The notes under the pieces: generated by a model
Seen by the model: the letters and a program-made list of their open reading frames with translations, nothing else
What the model was told of the DNA's origin: nothing
Databases searched by the model: none
Origin: Lentisphaerota bacterium
Lineage (GTDB): Bacteria > Verrucomicrobiota > Lentisphaeria > Victivallales > Victivallaceae
DNA length: 48,764 nt
Reading direction: 5' to 3'
Assembly (NCBI GenBank): GCA_015061495.1
Contig: SUWL01000012.1
Coordinates: 1 to 48,764, forward strand
Shown: one piece after another, positions 17,707 through 26,964 of the stretch
Layout: each line of letters starts with the position of its first letter
How positions within the stretch are numbered: the first letter of the stretch is position 1
Program-made: the position numbers and the translations under genes

Positions 17707-19283
17707 GTTGTAAATCCGGTAATAAAACTGTTGAAAAAAATCAGGATGCTGTATCGGCGGTATCCGGCATGAAAAAAAATAATCTCATCCGCGGGAGTGT
17801 GATATTTGCTCTCTGCGGTTTGTTTTTTTATGTTTTTTCCCGTATCGGCATTGATCAGCACCATGACGGAGTGATGTTGTTTCCAGCGGTGAAAGTCGCC
17901 CGGGGAGCGGTGGTTTTCCGGGATGTTTTCTGTCAATACGGTCTGTTTGTCCCGCTGATGCAGGGCGCTGCGGTGGCGCTTTTTGGTGCGGAATTGATGG
18001 TTATCCGGATATTGACCGTGCTGTTTTATGCCGGGACGGCGGTGGTGATGGATTGCTGCTGGCGCCGTTTTCTGCCGCGCGGGTTGTCGTGGCTGGTTCC
18101 GGTGATGTTCTGTCTTTTTGCTTCCTGCACGATGGTGACATTTCACAGTTGGAACAGTGTTTATGCGCTGTTTTTTATGATGCTGACCGGATATTTTGCC
18201 ATCCGCCACCTTGAATCGCCGGAATCTTCTTTGAAATGGCTCGTTTTTGCCGGGATTTCCGCCGGCTTGACCTGGGGATGCCGGACACCGTGCGGAATAG
18301 TGACGGTTTTTGCGTTGATACTGGTATTTTGCGGTTTGAACTTCTTTACCGGTAAAGCAAAAAAGCTTATCCGGCAGGAGATCCTTGCTCTCGCCGTTGG
18401 TATTTTGTCCGTGGCAGTATTGGGCTTGGGTTATATACTGCTGACCGGAGCGTGGGATGATTTTGTCCGTCAGAGTGTCGGTTTTGTATCCGGCTTTGTG
18501 TATGAGCGCGGCGACAACGGAAACTGGAAATACTTGAGTGAGAGCTTGTTTCCCTTTTATCAGGAAGAATTCTGGTTCGCGCACACCTTTTTTGCCATTT
18601 TACCGCTGGCAGCGATGGTGATCCTCTATTTTTCCTGCCGCAGAGGCTTCCTTGCCGGAGCGATGCGGGAGGAATTGCCGTTGGCAATGCTGCTGATCCT
18701 GGCATTGGGCAGCTGGCATCAATATTATCCTGTGCCCTGTGTGCGTCATCTTTACTGGGGCGGTGCGCCGATGTTCGGAGCATATTTGCTGGCAATCAGC
18801 AAATTGTATCAGATGAAAAGCGTAAAAACATACGTTCTCATCGGCATCTTGATCCTGATTGCATTGCTGGGAGCAGCGCCCCGGATTTACGGTATTTGCC
18901 GCCGGGTGGAATTTTCCCGCCGGAGCGTCAGCGAAGTTCCCGGCATCCGGGGGATCCGGCTCAACGGGTATGAGAGCAAAGTGTCCGAATTTGTCCGCCA
19001 AACCGGTGAGCTGCCGGAAAACATCCGTCGCAGAGGAGTGCTGAACTGGAGTGAAGATTCGCTGTTGACTTTGCTTACAGATCAGTGTGACATCAAGGAT
19101 GTACAGTTTTACCGTTTTGAAACCAGTCAGTATCCGGGCTATGACTACCGGATGCTGGAGTATATATTGGAAAAACGTCCGGTGGTATTGACCGATCATC
19201 CGGTGAAGATACCAGGCTATAAAGTATTCTCTTATACCGACTTTGCCAGCAAAAATTACATGCTGCTCATCCCGGTGCAGTAA
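17703..19283 (+). CDS. Polytopic GT39-like glycosyltransferase
   Basis: 526 residues with about ten hydrophobic segments and a soluble C-terminal domain (about 400-526). The first external loop has IGIDQHHDGVMLFPAVKVAR, an acidic pair placed as in GT-C enzymes, then VFRDVFCQYGLFVPLMQGAA. GTG 17703 overlaps the plsX stop; an internal ATG at 17769 (MKKNNLIRG) is an alternative start nearer the first helix. The substrate is unknown. Co-transcription with rpmF-plsX is likely. Confidence 0.65.
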   Translation: MSCKSGNKTVEKNQDAVSAVSGMKKNNLIRGSVIFALCGLFFYVFSRIGIDQHHDGVMLFPAVKVARGAVVFRDVFCQYGLFVPLMQGAAVALFGAELMVIRILTVLFYAGTAVVMDCCWRRFLPRGLSWLVPVMFCLFASCTMVTFHSWNSVYALFFMMLTGYFAIRHLESPESSLKWLVFAGISAGLTWGCRTPCGIVTVFALILVFCGLNFFTGKAKKLIRQEILALAVGILSVAVLGLGYILLTGAWDDFVRQSVGFVSGFVYERGDNGNWKYLSESLFPFYQEEFWFAHTFFAILPLAAMVILYFSCRRGFLAGAMREELPLAMLLILALGSWHQYYPVPCVRHLYWGGAPMFGAYLLAISKLYQMKSVKTYVLIGILILIALLGAAPRIYGICRRVEFSRRSVSEVPGIRGIRLNGYESKVSEFVRQTGELPENIRRRGVLNWSEDSLLTLLTDQCDIKDVQFYRFETSQYPGYDYRMLEYILEKRPVVLTDHPVKIPGYKVFSYTDFASKNYMLLIPVQ

Positions 19284-19372
19284 GGTGTTTTTTTCCGGAC
19301 GGCAGAGACGATAAGTAATTTCCGGACTTTAACAAATCAGACCGTAAGCAATAATAATATTCAGGAGGACAA

Positions 19373-22300
19373 ATGAAAATCGACTTTCGCATTGACTGGG
19401 GATATCAATATCTTTATTCCCGCCGCCACTATCATCCGTTTTACCATTGGGACGGTTCACTTGAGTGTGAAAACGGTACGATTCTGGAAACCCGTAAACT
19501 GGATTACCCGGTGATCTGGTACGGACCGGGACATTGTGCCGTGGAAACCAAGCTGGATGCGCCGAAGTGGCAAAGTACCACCCGACGCGGTCTTGCCGGA
19601 GTACGGTTTGTTGCTGACGTGGAAGAAAATGCCGTATTCCATTTGAAAACTCTTTCCGGCAACTTCGATTTCACCGCCGGAGATATTGTGAAAAAAGGAC
19701 GTATTGAATTTCCGGTCGGTCCCAAATATCTCGGATGCCATGTGATCGTCACGCGCACCGGTTATTTCTGGTTTCAACCGCAAGCCAAACCGGGACAGCA
19801 GATTCTGGAAGCTGACGATTTGAGTGGTTCTGTCCCGGTGCGTGACTGGGCGCGGATGCGCACGGCGTGGATCGAGCCGCTCGGCAGATTGAAGTTTGAA
19901 TTTGAAGTTCCGGCATCTCACGCGGATTTTGTGGAACAACTGCTGCACGTCGTCTGCATGGCAGCTCCGGCATACACTCCCGGGGCGGAAAAACAGGTGG
20001 CGGCATACTTCCCCATCCGGCTTTATTGTGACGGTAAACTGCTGGTGGAAAACACCCGTTTTTACCGTTATCATGACGGCTTTATGCAGCTTATGGAAGA
20101 CCTCTGGCTCCGTTTCCAGGTTTCCCCCGGCAAACACACTTTTGAATTGGAAAACGGTCACGACCGCTTCTGCTTCCTGGTGAACCGGCTGATTCTGCAG
20201 AATTCCGAGCATCAGCATCTGGAATTTTCTCTGCCCAAATGGGCGTTGACCTGCGAAGAGCAGATCGGCAGGATCTTCGCCGCCAAAGCCGATAAAGTTA
20301 CAGTCAACTACCCGGACGGCAGTTGTGAATTGGAACTGGTTCCAGGCTGGAATGAGTTCCGTTTTACCTTGAGCAAACCGGGGGTGGATGTCCCGGTCAC
20401 CGCCGGAAACAGTTGCGGCAAGATCGGACAGGTGTATGCGCTTGCCAATGAAACTCCGGAAGTGACCGTCGGTTTTGATATGACCACCGTTCCGCATGAG
20501 AGCAGCGGTACGATGGATTGGATTTTGGACTACACTTGGCGAACCCAGTTGGGTAATATTGTCGTATTCCGCTCATTTTTGTATTCGCCTGACCGCAAAT
20601 ATATGGCGGTGGATGATCAACTGCTGTACAAGTGGGCGGATTTCTGCCGGACACACAAGATCTATATTGAAGCTGCCACGGATTTTGACAAGATCCAGAA
20701 TTCCGGTTTGATGGGCAGCGGAGCAAATAACAATGCTGACGGCGGACCGAGTTCACTGATTTCCGGTGCCGGAAATATGCTGCACAGTGTCGGCCGCCAC
20801 GAGTGGCCCGGCGCAGTTTACGCCTTTGATCCCCAGCCGGAATGGGAGTCCACCGATATGAAAATGGCGATGGAACACTATATTAAACGGTTGAAAATCG
20901 AAGTCGACCGGGCACACCGTGCTGCTCCCCGGGCGGCATTCGGTGATGCTTCCGGAGGACACCGTTACTGCTATATGGCGGGGGTGGATTTCATCCGCAC
21001 CGAAACGATGGTGCCGCACACCCAGCATCTGTGCAGTCAGGCTCGTCCGGCGGCGGAAATTTTCCGGGATGGTGAATGGGGCGTGCATATTGCCATCCAG
21101 CATCCTTATCAGCCGTACTTTGAGAGTCACCTCGGGCAGTATTATCTCTCACTTTTTCAGCCGTGGATGATGGGCGCGAGCATGATTTATGAAGAGGACT
21201 GCCTTTTCAATCTTTTCAAAGAAGAGCGTCAGGCGTGGGATGACTTTTTGACCAAAGGCAAGCGGGATATGACCCGGGAATTTTTCAAATTTGTCAAAAC
21301 CCATCCCAGGAAAGGCAAAGTTGTCCGCAAGATCGCTTTTGTCGAGGGACGTTATGCTGCGCCATTCAATGGTTTCATCTGCGATGTAGAGCAGACTCCG
21401 GACTATTCGGTTTGGGGTATGTTCGGCAATAATGATCCATCATGGGGGCACAATCAGGTTGAAAAATGCCGTCAGGTATTGGATGTGCTGATGCCCGGAG
21501 CCAGCACCCAGCCGTTGCGTCAGGACTTTACCAAACGGAGATTTTTCTTCTCCGGAACTCCTTACGGTGATTTTGACGAAGTCCCGACCGAAGCAAAAGC
21601 CGATTATCTCAAGCAATACTCATTGCTGCTTCACATGGGCTGGAACACCATGATCGATGAAGACTACGACAAGTTGCGGGAATTTGTCAGCAATGGCGGA
21701 ACGTTGTTGATCGGTCTTACCCAGTTCAGTACCCATCTCAAGCGGGAATTTCTCAAAGAGATGAAAGATCTGGCGCTTTATAAAAATGGCGATTTGAGCG
21801 AATTTTGCGGTGTCAAAGTCAAGGGCGCCGGAGAGCTTTTCAGCGGGGATTGGAATGGTATTGACCGGGAAAAATATCCGCAGGTAAGTTTGTCTGCCAT
21901 TCCCAGCAAATCGGTCACCGAGGATGGTGAATGCCGTCTGGCAGATATTGAACTTGCCGGAGCGGTGCCGGTACTCTGGGATTCCGTGACCAAACAGCCG
22001 CTGGTAGTCAAACACCGTTACGGCAAGGGCGAGGTCTATCTGCTTACCGCATACGCTTACTTCGGTCACGAGGATCTGCAGCAGGTAATGGCACGTCTGG
22101 TGGCATATCTTGCCGGGCAGCATCAGCCGGAATGCCGGGTGATCGATCCGTCCGGAGAGGTCTTCTGGAATATGTGGGACGAATCCGCCGGTGTTAAACG
22201 CCTGATGCTGCTCAATACCGACTGGAGCAGTGCCGGAAACTCTAAAAAAGTTACCGTTGCCGTGCCGAAAATGAGTTTTGAGACTGACGTTATCGAACGG

Positions 22301-22498
22301 CAGGCAAAGATCTTTACCGTGCTGGAAAACTCCGTGATCGAAACCGGTATCGACACGCATGTGGAGGTCATCAATGAGGAACGCATCCGGCTTTACGGAG
22401 CTGGAAGTGCCGAAGTTACCGTCCGCCACAAAAGCGGTGTAATGGAGTCCTACCGGGTGACGTTTGATAAAAATACTGAAGTTGAACTGGCGATCTGA
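19373..22498 (+). CDS. Large putative glycosidase-fold protein, copy A
   Basis: 1,041 residues, no signal peptide, so predicted cytoplasmic. The layout suggests an N-terminal beta-rich region (1-360), a barrel-like core (about 365-640) and a glutamine-amidotransferase-like domain near 740-810 with LREFVSNGGTLLIGL, as seen in GH42-type beta-galactosidases, then a beta C-terminus. Candidate acids conserved with copy B are Glu433 (IEAATDF), Asp525 (GDASGG), Glu544 (ETMVP) and Glu607/608 (YEEDxLF). The catalytic role is inferred; no named family is recognised. AGGAGG lies before ATG 19373, and a terminator follows at 22522. Copy B lies at 37313. Confidence 0.6.
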   Translation: MKIDFRIDWGYQYLYSRRHYHPFYHWDGSLECENGTILETRKLDYPVIWYGPGHCAVETKLDAPKWQSTTRRGLAGVRFVADVEENAVFHLKTLSGNFDFTAGDIVKKGRIEFPVGPKYLGCHVIVTRTGYFWFQPQAKPGQQILEADDLSGSVPVRDWARMRTAWIEPLGRLKFEFEVPASHADFVEQLLHVVCMAAPAYTPGAEKQVAAYFPIRLYCDGKLLVENTRFYRYHDGFMQLMEDLWLRFQVSPGKHTFELENGHDRFCFLVNRLILQNSEHQHLEFSLPKWALTCEEQIGRIFAAKADKVTVNYPDGSCELELVPGWNEFRFTLSKPGVDVPVTAGNSCGKIGQVYALANETPEVTVGFDMTTVPHESSGTMDWILDYTWRTQLGNIVVFRSFLYSPDRKYMAVDDQLLYKWADFCRTHKIYIEAATDFDKIQNSGLMGSGANNNADGGPSSLISGAGNMLHSVGRHEWPGAVYAFDPQPEWESTDMKMAMEHYIKRLKIEVDRAHRAAPRAAFGDASGGHRYCYMAGVDFIRTETMVPHTQHLCSQARPAAEIFRDGEWGVHIAIQHPYQPYFESHLGQYYLSLFQPWMMGASMIYEEDCLFNLFKEERQAWDDFLTKGKRDMTREFFKFVKTHPRKGKVVRKIAFVEGRYAAPFNGFICDVEQTPDYSVWGMFGNNDPSWGHNQVEKCRQVLDVLMPGASTQPLRQDFTKRRFFFSGTPYGDFDEVPTEAKADYLKQYSLLLHMGWNTMIDEDYDKLREFVSNGGTLLIGLTQFSTHLKREFLKEMKDLALYKNGDLSEFCGVKVKGAGELFSGDWNGIDREKYPQVSLSAIPSKSVTEDGECRLADIELAGAVPVLWDSVTKQPLVVKHRYGKGEVYLLTAYAYFGHEDLQQVMARLVAYLAGQHQPECRVIDPSGEVFWNMWDESAGVKRLMLLNTDWSSAGNSKKVTVAVPKMSFETDVIERQAKIFTVLENSVIETGIDTHVEVINEERIRLYGAGSAEVTVRHKSGVMESYRVTFDKNTEVELAI

Positions 22499-22521
22499 CG
22501 TTTCGCCGGGAGACATTATTG

Positions 22522-22553
22522 CCGGATGTACCGTAAGGCGCATCCGGTTTTTT
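22522..22553 (+). terminator. Rho-independent terminator after copy A
   Basis: CCGGATG (22522-22528) pairs with CATCCGG (22541-22547) around a 12-base loop, followed by six T. It lies 24 bp after the stop. Confidence 0.8.
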
Positions 22554-22566
22554 ATGCCTTGGATGT

Positions 22567-22980
22567 TTACATGTCGGCAAGCATCAATATCGTGAACCGG
22601 AGCAGTTTGAAGTCTTCTCCTTCGTAATAGAGTACCTGCTTGTTGTCGCTGTAACGGTAAATGCGGTTGTTTTCCATGTAATAGAGCTGCTTGTTGTCGC
22701 TGTAACGGTAAATGCGGTTGTCTTCAAAGTAAAAGAGCTGTTTGTTGTCGCTGTAACGGTAAATGCGGTTGTCTTCCATGTAATAGAGCTGCTTGTTGTC
22801 GCTGTAACGGTAAATGCGGTTATTTTCCATATAATAGAGCTGCCGGTTGTCGTTATAGCGGTAGATCCGGTTGTTTTCGGTGTAATAAAGTTGCCGGTTG
22901 TCGCTGTAGCGATAGTATTTCGCATCGGCAAATGCGGTGCAGGCGGCAAGTACGGCGATAAGCAGAAGTATTGATTTCAT
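22567..22980 (-). CDS. Secreted protein of six 17-residue Tyr/Asn-rich repeats
   Basis: 137 residues. Residues 1-20 are a clear signal peptide (MKSILLLIAVLAACTAFADA); the rest to residue 124 is six near-identical units with consensus YRYSDNKQLYYMENNRI, then a short non-repeat tail. Alternating aromatic/polar residues with central Asp-Asn turns suggest a beta-hairpin or beta-solenoid stack. No family is recognised; there is a loose resemblance to YD/MORN-like hairpin repeats. AAGGA precedes the ATG. It follows the 590-residue membrane-protein gene by 15 bp and is probably its operon partner. Confidence 0.75.
   Translation of the reverse strand: MKSILLLIAVLAACTAFADAKYYRYSDNRQLYYTENNRIYRYNDNRQLYYMENNRIYRYSDNKQLYYMEDNRIYRYSDNKQLFYFEDNRIYRYSDNKQLYYMENNRIYRYSDNKQVLYYEGEDFKLLRFTILMLADM
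22609..22914 (-). repeat. Six tandem 51-bp coding repeats
   Basis: Six in-frame copies of a 51-bp unit coding the 17-residue repeat. The central units differ by only a few bases, so the array is recent or homogenised; the outer ones are more diverged. Confidence 0.9.
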
Positions 22981-22995
22981 ATCATTGTTCCTTGT

Positions 22996-24768
22996 TTATG
23001 GTTGAAGTTTATGAGCGGCATAGTCAAGGGTGAATATATCCCAGTTGCGGCGTTCAAATCCCCGCAGGAAAAATCCTTTGCCGTTGCTTTCATACTGCAT
23101 GGGAGAACCATCGGTTCGCGGGTAGATTTGCGGCAGATATTCCGGGACGAGTTCTTCAAGTTTTGCCGGATAGTGTCCCTTTTCTGCCCGGAAACACTTG
23201 AGTGCCAGCGCAGTTCTTGCGCTGCTGATCACTCCCCGCTGACGGTGGAGGGCGTTGTAAGGTGAAAAATAGCGGTGCGGCAAAGATGAACTGTCATGCG
23301 CCTGAATATATTTATCACTCATCTCTTCCGGTGTGAAAGAAAGCTGTGTTTCCAATTTCCGCAGTTTCGACTTTCGGTATGCGGCAAGTTTGACACCCTT
23401 GTATTCGATGGCATACCAGATCGGAGGCGCATGCATATATTTGATCTGTCTGGCATCACCGGCGAAAAAATCGCGGTAAGGGATGATAAAATTGCCGCCC
23501 TCATCGGGAACAAAGGGATGCCATGTCATGGAAAATTCCAGAAATTTCCGGTAACATGGGGCATATTCCGGAGCGTCCGGAGCATGTCTGACGATCCCCT
23601 CTATCCAAAGTGTCCGGGTGGCACTGCGCACCAGTTGAGTGATGGTAAAAACTGGTCTTTGCGGAATGAGCTGATCCAGTTCCGGGTATTTCTGCAGTGC
23701 GGCGATGGTTTTTTCCGGTTGTCCGGTCAGCTGATAAATTGCCGCCAGGTCATTGTAATGTCTCGTCGTAGAACGGAATGCGGCACTTACCACGGGTTCT
23801 TCATTATTTTTGCTTTGGGCAATGATATTTCTGGCGGATTCTTCCTGCAGCCGCCGGTAATTGACAATATCCGGGTGTTCAAAGTTTTTCAGAGTGTATC
23901 TTTTTTTTTCTTCGGGGATAACTTCGTCGTATCCTGGAATGCCGAACCACTCGTACTGCCCGCTGTAGGGCGGCGAATAAAGCGGATGTTTCTGCATCAA
24001 CTGCCAGTGATCATTGGCGGGAAAAACGGTTGCCGTAAAAATTGGTTCAATGCCGTTTTCTTTTGCACACCGCCGGGCGGAAAGGTGAAAAATATATCCG
24101 CACAGCAGATTTATTATCAGTACCGTCACTCCGCTTGCTCCGAACAATGCACAATCGGTCAGCAAGGTTTTCCATGATCCGGCGCTCCGGCGCAGATTCA
24201 GGCATGTCCAGATGATCAATCCCGCCGCAATGATCCCGGCGATGATGATCATAATGACGGGAAAAATTGCCAATCCCACCAGCGGATCATCGACCATCGG
24301 CAGGAAAAGCACGACCCACATCCCCATGGTGTACCACATGGGCAGTGTCAATGCTGCAATGACCGCTGTTATTATCATGCCGGCAAGAGTGGAATACCAG
24401 TTTTTCAGCAGTTTGCGGCAGTTCCAGGTCAGCAGATAAATTGCCCATAATGCAACATTCAGCTGTGCGGCAGTGAGGATGAAATCAGCCGGCAAAATCA
24501 CCGAAATTATTATTCCCGGACGGGGCATGATATTATTGCCGTAAGCGGAAGAATTGCCGTAAACGAAAGTTATATTATTTCCGGAATCCAGAAAATGGTT
24601 CAATACGAATTCCGGTATGAGTAGAGCGATGCCGGTCAATCCCAGACTTGCCGCAATGATGATGCCGAACGTCAGGAAAAAACATTTTTTACTGCCGTTT
24701 TTTCCGGCAAGCACACCGGCAGTTGCCGTTCCTGCTGCCAGCAGTATGATAAATAATTTGATCAGCAT
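22996..24768 (-). CDS. Membrane protein with periplasmic domain, unknown function
   Basis: 590 residues. The first about 260 contain six or seven hydrophobic segments. The remainder is soluble, with a tail RAEKGHYPAKLEELVPEYLP then YPRTDGSPMQYESNGKGFFLRG. This YP-x-L-x-x-LVP-x-YLP tail recurs in planctomycete and lentisphaeral envelope proteins of unknown role (recalled, not searched). GGAGGG lies before ATG 24768. It shares a transcript with the repeat protein. Confidence 0.7.
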   Translation of the reverse strand: MLIKLFIILLAAGTATAGVLAGKNGSKKCFFLTFGIIIAASLGLTGIALLIPEFVLNHFLDSGNNITFVYGNSSAYGNNIMPRPGIIISVILPADFILTAAQLNVALWAIYLLTWNCRKLLKNWYSTLAGMIITAVIAALTLPMWYTMGMWVVLFLPMVDDPLVGLAIFPVIMIIIAGIIAAGLIIWTCLNLRRSAGSWKTLLTDCALFGASGVTVLIINLLCGYIFHLSARRCAKENGIEPIFTATVFPANDHWQLMQKHPLYSPPYSGQYEWFGIPGYDEVIPEEKKRYTLKNFEHPDIVNYRRLQEESARNIIAQSKNNEEPVVSAAFRSTTRHYNDLAAIYQLTGQPEKTIAALQKYPELDQLIPQRPVFTITQLVRSATRTLWIEGIVRHAPDAPEYAPCYRKFLEFSMTWHPFVPDEGGNFIIPYRDFFAGDARQIKYMHAPPIWYAIEYKGVKLAAYRKSKLRKLETQLSFTPEEMSDKYIQAHDSSSLPHRYFSPYNALHRQRGVISSARTALALKCFRAEKGHYPAKLEELVPEYLPQIYPRTDGSPMQYESNGKGFFLRGFERRNWDIFTLDYAAHKLQP

Positions 24769-24786
24769 TTTTTATCCCTCCGTTAT

Positions 24787-24814
24787 AATATAACCGCAGA
24801 TGGAGATTTGTCAA
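24787..24814 (-). promoter_or_regulatory. Predicted promoter of the 590-aa/repeat-protein operon
   Basis: Minus-strand TTGACA (24809-24814), 16-bp spacer, TATATT (24787-24792). The -35 box lies against the T-tract of the terminator just upstream. Confidence 0.75.
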
Positions 24815-24846
24815 ATAAAAAATCCATGCACCGGAGGATGCATGGA
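24813..24846 (-). terminator. Rho-independent terminator of the secreted-protein operon
   Basis: Stem TCCATGCA/TGCATGGA (24823-24830 with 24839-24846) with an 8-base loop, followed on the minus strand by TTTTTTATTTG. It sits 23 bp after the stop of the mutarotase-like gene. Confidence 0.88.
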
Positions 24847-24869
24847 TCTGAACAAAACGTATTTTTTCT

Positions 24870-26069
24870 TTACCACTTCACTGGTTTGAGCAATGCGGAT
24901 TTAGCGGCGGTTTTGCCGTTTTGTCCGGTGATCACCAGAAAGAGCTGACAATCACTGATATTGTTTTTGAACTTCAATTCAGCGGTGAATGGTTCGCCGG
25001 AAGCCGGGAGTTTTGCTGCCGTTTTGACGTCTTCCACGACCTTGCCGTTTTTGACCGCTTCCACTCCGATGGTGAAGTTTTCCCCGCTGCCGCTGCGCAG
25101 CGCCTGAATGGTAACGGAGTGGTTTTTGACCGTGCAGCCGACGGCAACATTTTTATCGATGAAGTCAACTTTGTCCATGGCCGTCATTACGGCAATGGCA
25201 GTGTTGAATGTATGTGAAGCACCGGGGGCGTATTCCGTATAGTTGAAAACATTTTCCACACTCAAGGAGTTGTCATCGGCATAGTGATATGCCACTCCGT
25301 CGGAGATCTGTGCAAGCGGTATCAGCATGGCGAACATCAGGTCTTCATGCTTGACTGCGCGCCACGGTTGGCTGACCCGGCTGACCTCTTCGGCTTTGGG
25401 GTTTTCCGACAGGGCAGGGCGATCCAGCAGACAGTCGGTTCCGGGCTGCTGAACAGACAATTTATTGCGGAAAACCGGTGTTCCGGCATTTTTCAGCGGG
25501 ATGATCAGCCGTGCAGAACCGCCGACATCCATATTGCGGTCAAAATTGAGCATGATGTGCTGCCAGTAGGAACTTTTTACCGGTTTGTCAGTGGTGTTGG
25601 TGAATTTCACCGACACCTGCAGAACGGCGGAATTTTCCACGATGCTCATGGTGCGTTCAACTTTTGCCCAGGCTCCGAATTCGGCGGTCAGGGTGATGGT
25701 CACCTCCTGCGGGGTATTTTTGACGATTTTTGCCGTATAAGGGATATTTTTCTTGACGGCGCCGGACTCCCATGCCCAATCTTCCAGACCGGCATAGTTG
25801 GTTTTTGCCACCAGACTGATACCGTCGTCCACTTCCAGAGTTTTAAATTCCACTTCGGGGAAAAAGTGGCGCTCTTCGCCATCATCTTTCAGGATCAATT
25901 CTGAAATTCTGCCGTTGCTTTCCGGCATCAGACCGACTTTGATCCGGGAGTTTTCCATGTAGATGATCTGACGACCCTCGTCATCTTCGTCTTTGCTTAT
26001 GGAACACACTGCCAGCAGCGAACTTGCTGTAAAAATGGCGGCAGTGAGGAAAAGTGATTTTTTCAGCAT
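24870..26069 (-). CDS. Secreted mutarotase-fold-like protein
   Basis: 399 residues with signal peptide MLKKSLFLTAAIFTASSLLA. From residue 35 the sequence reads IIYMENSRIKVGLMPESNGR then ISELILKDDGEERHFF, the opening strands of the galactose-mutarotase-like superfamily (N...I...P..GGRI.E). A long beta-sandwich follows, and the last about 90 residues (from IDKNVAVG) look like a separate Ig-like domain. The catalytic histidines of true epimerases were not located, so a carbohydrate-binding role is as likely. It is the last gene of the cluster before a strong terminator. Confidence 0.6.
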   Translation of the reverse strand: MLKKSLFLTAAIFTASSLLAVCSISKDEDDEGRQIIYMENSRIKVGLMPESNGRISELILKDDGEERHFFPEVEFKTLEVDDGISLVAKTNYAGLEDWAWESGAVKKNIPYTAKIVKNTPQEVTITLTAEFGAWAKVERTMSIVENSAVLQVSVKFTNTTDKPVKSSYWQHIMLNFDRNMDVGGSARLIIPLKNAGTPVFRNKLSVQQPGTDCLLDRPALSENPKAEEVSRVSQPWRAVKHEDLMFAMLIPLAQISDGVAYHYADDNSLSVENVFNYTEYAPGASHTFNTAIAVMTAMDKVDFIDKNVAVGCTVKNHSVTIQALRSGSGENFTIGVEAVKNGKVVEDVKTAAKLPASGEPFTAELKFKNNISDCQLFLVITGQNGKTAAKSALLKPVKW

Positions 26070-26072
26070 GGT

Positions 26073-26936
26073 TTACTGTTCCTTTTTTTCCGGAGCTATC
26101 GCAGTGCTGTGGAACTTCAATTCATCGACTTTGAACTCGGTTCCCGGTTGATGATGCTGGAACGGGGCTCTGCCGCCGATGATCGTGGAGTGAGCCTGCG
26201 GGATCAGGGCATTGATCACAGTACTGTCGTTTTCTTTGACCTTCACACCATCGATGTACAAGGTGCGTTTGCCGCCCTGCCAGCTGAAAATGACGTGATG
26301 CCATTTGTCTGCTTCCCACTTGCCGGTATCGAAATGGATGATCCGGCGTTCCAGGATCTTGCCGTCATTCCACTCCAGACCTTTGTAGGCCCGTTTTTCT
26401 TTTTTCCAGACCTCTTCAAAGATCAGGCGCCACTTGGAACCGCCGGAAACTCCCCGGACGTGAGTGTTGCCGTAGCCGATGGTAAAGCGTTTATCGGCCT
26501 GGGAAAATTCATCGTAATGGCAAATTTCAATGATTCTGTCAATTATGATTTTACGTCTTACCGCGCCTTTGGCATCGGTGTATTTGACCATTTTTTCCTG
26601 ATTTTCCGGAGTGATCATCGGGGCGAAATAAAATTCGATCGCGCCCTGATCGGCATTGTGATTCAAGCCGGGGTTGAGGGTCAACGCCCGGAACTGCATT
26701 TCCATACCGCTGTGTCCGGTGACGATACCGGATTTGATATGGATGGCTTCTCCGGCAAAACCGCCCTCATTTTCGGTGGCGGCGACGTGTCCGGTACAGG
26801 AACTTCCGGCGGCGGAAACGTCCGGGGTGACTCCTTCGTCAAAGGAGAAGTAGAGCAATTCTTCATTTTCAGCGGCGGCAAGAGATGTTCCGGCGGCCAG
26901 AGCCAACATAAACAGGGCTTTTTTCCACATATTCAT
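26073..26936 (-). CDS. Secreted LamG/concanavalin-like carbohydrate-binding protein
   Basis: 287 residues with a signal peptide ending near ALAAGTSLAAA. The body is one laminin-G/concanavalin-like jelly roll: LLYFSFDEG at the start, then GFAGEAIHI, and the hallmark W-H-H-V in WEADKWHHVIFSWQGGKRTL followed by YIDGVKVKEND. Such domains bind glycans or surfaces. It sits 3 bp upstream of the mutarotase-like gene and 28 bp after the 917-residue gene, so co-expression is near certain. Confidence 0.8.
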   Translation of the reverse strand: MNMWKKALFMLALAAGTSLAAAENEELLYFSFDEGVTPDVSAAGSSCTGHVAATENEGGFAGEAIHIKSGIVTGHSGMEMQFRALTLNPGLNHNADQGAIEFYFAPMITPENQEKMVKYTDAKGAVRRKIIIDRIIEICHYDEFSQADKRFTIGYGNTHVRGVSGGSKWRLIFEEVWKKEKRAYKGLEWNDGKILERRIIHFDTGKWEADKWHHVIFSWQGGKRTLYIDGVKVKENDSTVINALIPQAHSTIIGGRAPFQHHQPGTEFKVDELKFHSTAIAPEKKEQ

Positions 26937-26964
26937 AGATTCCTTGATTTAAGATATTTTTGAA

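Noticed and set aside
17640-18584. 314-codon open frame antisense to the plsX/GT junction
   Set aside because: No family features, and it overlaps two well-supported genes.
22609-22914. Repeat array considered as a CRISPR
   Set aside because: Units are contiguous, in frame and coding, with no unique spacers and no cas genes nearby.
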